NCBI GenBank assembly: GCA_964017045.1
Contig: OZ024799.1
Location: 32,568,236 to 32,632,235 of the forward strand
Direction of reading: 5' to 3'
From: Omphiscola glabra
Taxonomy: Eukaryota; Mollusca; Gastropoda; Lymnaeidae
Length of the DNA stretch: 64,000 bases
Shown: positions 60,701 through 64,000 of the stretch, piece after piece
Numbering within the stretch: the first letter of the stretch is position 1
How the letters are laid out: every line of letters begins with the position of its first letter
The notes under the pieces: generated by a model
The model's input: the letters and a program-made list of their open reading frames with translations, nothing else
The model's database searches: none
Told to the model about the DNA's origin: nothing
Made by a program: the position numbers and the translations under genes

Positions 60701-63700
60701 CACTATAAAATGTATTTTTGTGGCTTTAATTAGTCTTGATCTAATGAGTTATGAAAATAAAGTAATTAAAATATAAATCAATAAAGATGCTTATAATTAT
60801 CGGTAAGTTTTAACAAATCGTATATTTTAGTTTAATGACTTGATACTGGTCTGCACTGAAAATAAATCGACCGACACGTACAGTGTTTGGAAATCGTTGG
60901 GCATCAATGGCTTGAAGGTATGTAGATTTAGTTGTCTGGGTTTGAAAAGTGTGTTGATAAAGTTGTCTTTGTTTGAAGGGATATTGAAGTAGATTTAGTT
61001 GTCTGGGTTTGAAAAGTATGTTGATAAAGTTGGGGGGGCTTGAGGGCATGTTGATTAGGTTGTCTGGGTTTGAAAAGTGTGTTGATACAGTTGTCTTTGT
61101 TTGAAGGGATGCTGAAGTTGATTTAGTTATCTGGGCTTGAAGGTATGTTGATTTAGCTTTTCAGTTATTGGGGTTTTTTCCCTCGTAATAATATTTTATT
61201 GTAAAGTCTGTAAAAGTTCAACGAAAACGTCAGCGTAGAAAAGAATGCAATGCAATACTGGAAATGATTTTTTAATAAAATTGAGATGAGTTCGCAACAG
61301 CGTCAATGGCAATGGCGTAGCTTTAGGAAATGTTGAAATTTTAACCAACATAAAAAATCTTGGATTAAACATAAAGAAAAAATATTTTATAAAAATCAGA
61401 GCTCTAGAGTTTGTGTATGTGTATTTTTTTCTCTCCCATGTTTTATTCATGTTATATATATCTATATATGCTCGTGTCCACAATTTAAGGCTGACGTATG
61501 TTGAATAGTTGATTTATATGTCGTGAGATTTCGCTCTTAGGTAACGCCATGTCAAAACAGTCTTATCCCAAACACGTTCGAGGTCAGCAATAAACAAGGA
61601 TCGTGTCTCCTGCTTGACCAGTGAGTATTAAACATGGTGCAACCTGTGTCCATAAATATTATAAACATTTATTATACACAGGACAAAAGAAAGAATACGA
61701 CATCTTGTAAACAAATGGCAAGACAACAGCCCAAAGACAAATCGGCTACAGACAAAAGGAATGTCCCTGATCTTGGGGGGGGGGGGGGAAAACAAGAACT
61801 CAGTTGAAATTAAACAAAAGGCAAGACTCTGTTCATAATAAAACTCACGCTCAACAGTAATTATTACCGCACAATTATTCGACGAAAGTCTTGCTACAGA
61901 CTTATTTTAAGGAACAACGAAAAACTCAAACAAGGATTTTCAAGACTGAACAAAACATTTAAGATGAATAATAACAATAATAATAAAGTTTATTTGAAAA
62001 TCAACGTTTCATCCCCAAAGTCTTGAAGTGCGGTACAAAGTCAACCACGTTAAAAGAGAAATGAAAACAATCTATATTTTATCACATTGAAATACAAGGC
62101 GCAACAATACAAAACTACATACGAGCAAACCCATTCAAAGTATTACATCACCTTGCAACCATAAACAACACAGGCCAATAAAATTCTAGGAGATAATTAT
62201 AAATGAAGAAAATAACAAATTTACATTTATTTGGATCAATAAAATCATCTTATCTTATCTTATAAATATTTTTATTATAAATTTCAATAGAAAATATTAG
62301 TAACCAAACGCAATAATAATGTTTACAGATTATTAACCTTTTATGAAATTATGTTTTTTTTAAAAATGATTTCTAAAAATAAAAAGGATATAATAACTTT
62401 AAAAAAAAATAATAACTTAACTTCTAAATGTTCAATTTGTTGCAGAAATCTTACAGGTGCAAGCTTTGGTTGGGAACAGGTAGCTCGAAATTTGTGTTAA
62501 ATTACAATTTGTTGTCCCAATATAAACGTTCAATTTTTTTAAACAACATTATTTGAAAGTATGTGGGAGGGGGGTGGGGGGAAGGGGTAGGGTTATCCTA
62601 ACAACTGACCCTAGAATATTCTGGTGTTCCTGTTACTTGTTATTACAACTGGATGCAAACATGTTCACAATGATATATTTCTATATATTAAAATATTCTA
62701 TAACACTTTTCTCCTTTTTACTTTCCCACTGACGAGGTCGTTTTCTTTGCATATTGCAGAAAATCAAAACACTACTAAACACATACTTGCGCAAGAAAAT
62801 AGAGAGGCTGTCAACATGTTATGACTTGGACGGTGTGCCATCCCGTGAAGAAAATGATGTGAGTTTTTGTTTTGTTAAAGGGATGTTTTATCTATTTTCA
62901 AATATATCCAACGTCCTAGTGAACAATTTTTTTTTAAAGAGCCATTCCAAAAAAACCCAACTAATAACTGTTTAAATTTGCAGACATTAAAGCGATTTGT
63001 TAATTTAATGAAGAATTTCGTGTACTACGAAGGAAAAGTGTTTTGTCGTTTATCATATGTATATAAAAAAAATAATCACATTTTGAGCGCTAAATGAACA
63101 AATAACACAACCAAGAGACCAGGGTATTTTGTCTTATTTAAAATATATTAAAAAAAGAAATATTTAAGAATACAAAAATTAAGAGAAACGTTCATTACAA
63201 AAGTCAATGAATCTACTGGAATTCATGGAGTTCATGATAAGATTAGATTCGACTCTTTTGTTAGAATCGACTCTTTTTAGGTACGATTCTTTTGTTAGAT
63301 TCGACTACTTTTTTTAAAAAAAGAATCGAATGTTTTGTGCGCTTGGACTTGCTACATTCGACTCTTTTGTTAGATTCGACTCGTAAGTTAGATTCGACTC
63401 TTTTATTAATCCAAAAATGGACAAGTGTTTTTTTTATTAAATTGTATCGATTCATTTTCGGCATATCGATAGATTTCTGATTAAGGAAACAATTTTTAAC
63501 CGTAAGACACTTTAAAGAACAAGGTATTTTCAAGTGATCTCAAGCGCAAAAAAAGAAAACCCTAAACCATGGTGTATTCGCCTATATAATTGTATGCATG
63601 TGGATGTGTATTTATACTCCAGTTGCGTTTATCTTGTGAACATATGAAATGCAACTCTGCCTTTTTGATGTTGCACGAAAAATATTACTTTGGGGAGATC

Positions 63701-64000
63701 TTTCAATGAAAAAAAAGTAAGTTTGGGATTTACTGCCATGCAGTGATGGCCTCTTTGGATAAACCTCAATGAGGATCTATAATGTACTTGTCTCAAATTT
63801 ATTTCACTGAAATACATTCTATGTTAAGATCAAGCTTAAAGATCGGCTTGTGTAATTAAAAAAAATAATTAAGTTTTTTTTAAAAACGTAATTTAATTCA
63901 TGTTTCAGGGGTCAGAGTGTCAAATAGGTCAAGTACGCCCAGTTCACGTCTCAGATTCAGCCATCACAAAGTGCATGATTTGTGAAGAGGTGTTCGGTTT
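47760..64000 (+). CDS. FGD-type RhoGEF (SAM-like, DH, PH, FYVE), 14 exons, 3' end outside window
   Basis: Fourteen exons with matching phases give about 574 residues from the Met at 47763. Order: SAM-like domain (residues about 10 to 62, LLTEDDLIGVLKPIQ); acidic, Ser-rich linker (66 to 188); DH domain (about 200 to 400: ATELMTTERDYV, MLEPVQRLMRYELLLK, ALPEGSPDLHDS, SNEALKKL); PH domain (about 410 to 525: HLRHLFLFNDLIL, FGWEQKIK); then RPVHVSDSAITKCMICEE, the start of a FYVE zinc finger. FGD proteins activate Cdc42 by GDP exchange, with PH and FYVE targeting them to phosphoinositide membranes and actin. The DH-PH-FYVE order and the MLEPVQR and PEGSPDL words identify the family. The paralogue number cannot be assigned. 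The Met at 47763 is only a plausible start, because the exon begins at a splice acceptor. Confidence 0.92.
48380..48700 (+). mobile_element. CR1/Jockey-like retroposon 3' fragment in FGD intron 1
   Basis: It reads MRNYTRNNSKSFTVSRRNTV, KQSFFPHTIIAWNHLDN, STSIESFKAAL, then a stop. This is the common C-terminal NSFFPRTI..WN.LP...S.ESFK pattern of LINE reverse transcriptases. Sense orientation, heavily 5' truncated. GTT microsatellites follow at about 48727..48760 and 48806..48820. Confidence 0.75.
48860..49227 (+). CDS. FGD-like exon 2: acidic/serine-rich linker
   Basis: Acceptor TTATTTCAG, phase 1 entry (completing a glycine codon), donor AAC|GTACGT, phase 0. It encodes low-complexity, charged sequence including SHCSSSSSQFDVEDTPADAE, DSGCSSWTLSDVSDGWSD and YREEFADNEDRT. 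It is much GC-richer than its flanks at 48940..49140, consistent with coding. No domain is recognised. Likely an unstructured regulatory linker. Confidence 0.85.
49228..49906 (+). other. FGD-like intron 2
   Basis: AT-rich unique sequence with no tandem array or recognised element. Confidence 0.6.
49907..50020 (+). CDS. FGD-like exon 3: start of DH domain
   Basis: Acceptor TTAACAG, phase 0. It reads LEDWQIVEKKGVELKYLIAT, ELMTTERDYVARLHILYN. The ATEL..TERDYV..L segment is helix 1 (CR1) of Dbl-homology domains. Donor AAT|GTAAGT, phase 0. An 18 bp array begins at this donor. Confidence 0.92.
50021..50600 (+). repeat. 18 bp minisatellite of GTAAGTAGCTGCAGAGAT units starting at the exon 3 donor
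   Basis: Intron 3 begins GTAAGTTGCTGCTGAGATAT and then repeats GTAAGTAGCTGCAGAGAT about 31 times with substitutions and 17 to 19 bp length drift. Most units keep GTAAGTAG, a consensus-like 5' splice site, so the array is a chain of potential donors. The divergence suggests it is older than the 41 bp array. Confidence 0.93.
50776..50924 (+). CDS. FGD-like exon 4: DH domain
   Basis: Acceptor CATTTCAG, phase 0. It reads IFYVELEKENKFSAFLPDN, TLPLIFSNTKSIYLFHKDFI, LPQLEERIAHW. The LIFSN...I...H..FL pattern is DH conserved region. Donor CATTG|GTAGGT, phase 2, which is the seed of a 35 bp array. Confidence 0.92.
50915..51360 (+). repeat. 35 bp minisatellite duplicating the exon 4 donor junction, about 12 copies
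   Basis: The unit begins CGCCCATTGGTAGGTGAACT and continues ATTTGAGACTTAAGG. Its first nine bases are the last nine of exon 4 (CGCCCATTG), followed by the real donor GTAGGTGAAC. Most units keep this junction exactly; some carry AACCCATTTATAGG instead. It follows that the unit arose by duplication across the splice site. Confidence 0.95.
51549..51705 (+). CDS. FGD-like exon 5: DH domain
   Basis: Acceptor GCTTCCAG, phase 2 entry completing a Trp codon. It reads SCDQRIGDIMKKNAPFLRIY, AEFIHNFRTAMKHIEDWMRK, SSRFSEVVHRLE. IGD...K.APFL..Y..F..N...A is the central DH region. Donor GAG|GTACAT, phase 0. A 41 bp array starts about 3 bases later. Confidence 0.92.
51709..54107 (+). repeat. 41 bp minisatellite filling FGD intron 5, about 58 copies
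   Basis: The unit begins CATCAAGCTCATAGATCATA and continues CATCCCCTTTCATAACTCACA. ATAACTCATAC variants dominate the first 0.8 kb and ATAGATCATAC variants the rest. Paired markers (ACATCAAACTC at 52774 and 53553, each followed about 50 bp later by CCCCTTTTATAA) are 779 bp apart, exactly 19 units, showing a large internal duplication. Confidence 0.97.
54108..54484. other. FGD intron 5, unique AT-rich stretch
   Basis: Nothing recognised apart from the left target duplication of the Merlin element (TAAATCTA, 54477..54484). Confidence 0.5.
54485..55815 (+). mobile_element. Merlin-superfamily DNA transposon, complete ends
   Basis: This 1331 bp element has long imperfect inverted ends of about 80 bp: left GGTAATCTACTACTTGAGCG, right inverted GGTTATCTACCACTTGAGCG, then both TTCCGGTTTGAAGGRCTATT. 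TAAATCTA flanks both sides (54477..54484 and 55816..55823), an 8 bp target duplication as expected for Merlin. It contains one decayed transposase gene. It lies in FGD intron 5 in the sense orientation. Confidence 0.93.
54643..55597 (+). pseudogene. Merlin (IS1016/ISXO2-like) transposase, frameshifted
   Basis: The N-terminal part (MAGRKGGETTIVPMHEVFD, RRRLLENSMSCGLCNG) and the zinc-ribbon part (CACAACSYRKSLREGSF) are in different frames, with stops near 54868 and 54965. The catalytic half is open from 54884 to 55597: VVEIDEKIYFHRKYHRGQWR, WVFGGVERESGHCF, GSLIVSEGWAAYANI and HTQNGENMWMRAKRKLKRQF. The first catalytic Asp (EID) and the ENMW Glu are present. The second acidic residue is Glu in VSEGW, where the family normally has Asp. 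Together with the frame breaks this implies an inactive enzyme. Confidence 0.88.
55824..56062 (+). repeat. Dispersed repeat (copy of 47388..47486), split by a SPIN-like hAT element
   Basis: 55903..55997 matches 47388..47486 (GGGCCCACGATCAAT to GCCTGGTGTTG). The flanking sequence resumes after the hAT insertion at 56251 (AATAGACGCAAAGGCGGCTA). Confidence 0.55.
56063..56242. mobile_element. SPIN-like hAT MITE with 8 bp target duplication
   Basis: This 180 bp element has ends CAGCGGTTCTCAACCTTTGT and, inverted, CAGTGGGTCTCAACCTTCCT. It is flanked by CCCTAGGC (56055..56062) and CCTTAGGC (56243..56250). Internal words such as ACAGGGGTCGCCTAAGACCA, TTATGAAGTAGCAACGAAAA and GGTTGGGGGTCGCCACAACA match, from memory, the SPACE INVADERS (SPIN) non-autonomous family, known for horizontal transfer among tetrapods and some invertebrates. 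No coding capacity. Confidence 0.85.
56671..56758 (+). CDS. FGD-like exon 6: DH core motif
   Basis: Acceptor TTCATTTCAG, phase 0. It reads LLPECERLSFQHLMLEPVQR, LMRYELLLK. The MLEPVQR...YELLLK motif (CR3/helix 8) contacts Cdc42-type GTPases in Dbl GEFs. FGDs usually have PVQRIPRY; here it is PVQRLMRY. Donor G|GTAAGA, phase 1. Confidence 0.94.
56768..56893 (+). repeat. 25 bp minisatellite beginning 10 bases after the exon 6 donor, 5 copies
   Basis: The unit begins CGCAATGGTGGCTTGTATCA. The array starts directly after GTAAGATGT of the donor, so the intron's first repeat touches the splice site, though the unit itself does not carry the donor. Confidence 0.93.
57400..57650. repeat. ~23 bp minisatellite containing TTAGGG and AACCCT
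   Basis: The unit is GTTAGGGAGAGGGTCAAAAC followed by CCT, about 9 to 10 copies. GGTTTTGAC-like and GTCAAAACC words make it partly self-complementary. It is telomere-like in composition only: each 23 bp unit carries one TTAGGG, not uninterrupted hexamers. Confidence 0.9.
57744..57815. other. GC-rich hairpin with CCAAGATGGCGGCC arms
   Basis: GGCCGCCATCTTGGT...CCCGACCCG (57744..57770) pairs with CGGGTCGGGG..ACCAAGATGGCGGCC (57789..57815) at 25 of 27 positions across an 18-base loop. The arms contain AAGATGGCGGC, the sequence bound by YY1 in animals. Function here is untested. Confidence 0.85.
58318..58790 (+). repeat. 31 bp minisatellite ending at the exon 7 acceptor, about 15 copies
   Basis: The unit begins TTTGCCATCTACCTGTTTGT and ends CTACTATTACA. 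The last unit ends TTTACTATTACA and is followed by G, giving the acceptor TTACAG. The array therefore supplies the pyrimidine-rich tract and acceptor of intron 6. CTAC/CAAC and TCTAC/TTTAC variants form blocks. Confidence 0.95.
58792..58842 (+). CDS. FGD-like exon 7: DH domain (51 nt)
   Basis: Acceptor TTACAG, phase 1 entry. It reads EYVRALPEGSPDLHDSQ, the LPEGSPDL..A motif diagnostic of FGD DH domains. Donor CAAG|GTATAT, phase 1. Confidence 0.9.
58990..59195 (-). mobile_element. Non-LTR retrotransposon C-terminal fragment, minus strand
   Basis: The minus strand reads REKRRGRSKNTWRRELETDT, GYTWKQLERKAQDRDEWKIL, VDGLCPRRGKKA, then stop. This is the basic GRxxxTWRR...W..LE..AQDRxxW tail common at the C-terminus of RTE-like elements. 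A duplicated CTTCTTATGCC word (58983 and 59001) marks the 3' side. Confidence 0.8.
59196..59904. other. FGD intron 7, unique stretch
   Basis: AT-rich with poly-T and poly-G runs. No exon or repeat recognised. Confidence 0.5.
59905..60250 (+). mobile_element. L2-like retroposon 3' end, same family as 3806..4750
   Basis: It matches 4192..4350 (AATGGAATTCT, CTTCAAAACTGCACT, CTGACCGATAAACGATGCTG, TGACATGTAA). It shares the 3' UTR words GTACAGCG and GTGAGCCCAGCCCT, and ends in an ATAATAATAAATAAATA tail. Only the last part of the reverse transcriptase reading frame is present. Confidence 0.82.
60300..60358 (+). CDS. FGD-like exon 8: end of DH domain (59 nt)
   Basis: Acceptor ATATTTCAG, phase 1 entry. 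It reads EALVLVSKTALHSNEALKKL, matching the AL.L.S.AA.HSN.A..K helix at the end of FGD DH domains. Donor CTA|GTAAGT, phase 0. Confidence 0.9.
60481..60630 (+). CDS. FGD-like exon 9: DH-PH junction and PH start
   Basis: Acceptor AAATTAG, phase 0. It reads EVFKKQLEIYKKLRGVPQDF, ITPTRHLLAHGPVTEISTKK, GENHLRHLFL. LL..G.V..IS.K......HLFLF is the first strands of the PH domain. Donor CTG|GTAAGA, phase 0. Confidence 0.92.
60831..60917 (+). CDS. FGD-like exon 10: PH domain
   Basis: Acceptor TATTTTAG, phase 0. It reads FNDLILVCTENKSTDTYSVW, KSLGINGLK. FND.ILVC is PH strand 3. Donor GGCTTGAAG|GTATGT, phase 0, the seed of the following ~32 bp array. Confidence 0.92.
60909..61168 (+). repeat. ~32 bp degenerate minisatellite duplicating the exon 10 donor junction, about 8 copies
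   Basis: The exon-intron junction GGCTTGAAGGTATGTAGATT is the first member. The last copy at about 61136 reads GGCTTGAAGGTATGTTGATT, restoring both the exon end and the donor. Intermediate copies are diverged (GGGTTTGAAAAGTGTGTTGA, TGTTTGAAGGGATATTGAAG), with 28 to 35 bp spacing. Confidence 0.88.
61541..61620 (+). CDS. FGD-like exon 11: PH domain (80 nt)
   Basis: Acceptor CGCTCTTAG, phase 0. It reads VTPCQNSLIPNTFEVSNKQG, SCLLLD. P.TFEVS...S is the FGD PH strand 5/6 pattern. Donor CA|GTGAGT, phase 2. Confidence 0.88.
61621..62445 (+). other. FGD intron 11, with a possible minus-strand retroposon tail
   Basis: AATAATAATAAAGTTTATTT near 61975..61996 is the reverse complement of the tail type seen at 452..483, so an antisense L2-like 3' end may begin there. 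The rest to 62250 shows no clear open frame. A poly-G run lies near 61775. Confidence 0.45.
62446..62479 (+). CDS. FGD-like exon 12: micro-exon in PH domain (34 nt)
   Basis: Acceptor GTTGCAG, phase 2 entry. It reads QNLTGASFGWEQ with the conserved PH tryptophan. The donor CAG|GTAGCT is weak but keeps phase 0 into exon 13. The short length and weak donor make this the least certain exon; read on, the frame stops at 62499. Confidence 0.72.
62760..62858 (+). CDS. FGD-like exon 13: PH C-terminal helix and linker
   Basis: Acceptor ATATTGCAG, phase 0. It reads KIKTLLNTYLRKKIERLSTC, YDLDGVPSREEND. The amphipathic start is the C-terminal helix of the PH domain, followed by a charged linker. Donor GAT|GTGAGT, phase 0. 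Confidence 0.87.
62859..63908 (+). other. FGD intron 13, with a 16 to 18 bp repeat at 63240..63400
   Basis: GATTCGACTCTTTTGTTA recurs about 8 times between 63240 and 63400 with irregular spacing and some reversed purine-rich copies (AAAAAAAGAATCGAA). The remainder shows nothing recognisable. Confidence 0.65.
63909..64000 (+). CDS. FGD-like exon 14 (partial): start of FYVE zinc finger
   Basis: Acceptor TGTTTCAG, phase 0. It reads GSECQIGQVRPVHVSDSAI, TKCMICEEVFGF and is cut by the window edge. CxxC after P..V.DS.. is the first zinc-ligand pair of FGD-type FYVE domains. The R(R/K)HHCR basic patch that binds PI3P is beyond the window. Confidence 0.88.

Noticed and set aside
1..64000. tRNA, rRNA or snRNA genes
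   Set aside because: None was recognised by eye. A covariance-model search would be needed to exclude small RNA genes.

Overview
The window is animal nuclear DNA: AT-rich, intron-rich, with GT-AG splice sites and large amounts of non-coding repeat. The gene content, the retroposon families and a SPIN-like hAT element suggest a lophotrochozoan, most likely a gastropod mollusc. That placement is inference. No bacterial operon, phage, CRISPR array, rRNA or tRNA was seen.

Two real protein-coding genes could be reconstructed exon by exon, with every intron phase matching. (1) A Wnt2-class ligand gene lies on the minus strand at 13580..1443. It has a signal-peptide exon, a 10.9 kb first intron, and exons 2 and 3. 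Its C-terminal half lies beyond the left edge. (2) A FYVE/RhoGEF/PH (FGD-type) Cdc42-GEF gene lies on the plus strand from 47760 to beyond 64000. Fourteen exons encode an N-terminal SAM-like domain, an acidic/serine-rich linker, DH, PH and the first residues of a FYVE finger. The last exon is cut by the window edge.

The 34 kb between the genes (13.6 to 47.7 kb) shows no recognisable gene. It is filled with minisatellites and transposon relics. I estimate by eye that about 30 percent of the window is tandem repeat, in more than 35 arrays with 11 to 82 bp units. The largest are at 7970..10640, 51709..54107, 42930..44905 and 31172..32295. Many long open frames are only products of arrays whose unit is a multiple of three.

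Mobile DNA includes a complete but decayed Merlin (IS1016-like) transposon with 8 bp target duplication (54485..55815). There are several hAT MITEs with 8 bp duplications (4350, 6574, 14236, 20593, and a SPIN-like copy at 56063). A pogo/Tigger-like MITE lies at 11641, and a hAT transposase relic at 45336. Non-LTR retroposon 3' ends of at least three families are present.

The most unusual signal is that several minisatellites begin or end exactly at exon-intron junctions of both genes. In four cases the repeat unit carries a 5' splice site. In three of these it also carries the last 9 exon bases, so the array is a tandem duplication of the junction itself (Wnt2 exon 3; FGD exons 3, 4 and 10). 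Others lie within 10 bases of a donor (exons 5 and 6) or run into an acceptor (exon 7). This looks like a recurrent mode of minisatellite birth and could create arrays of decoy or alternative splice sites.
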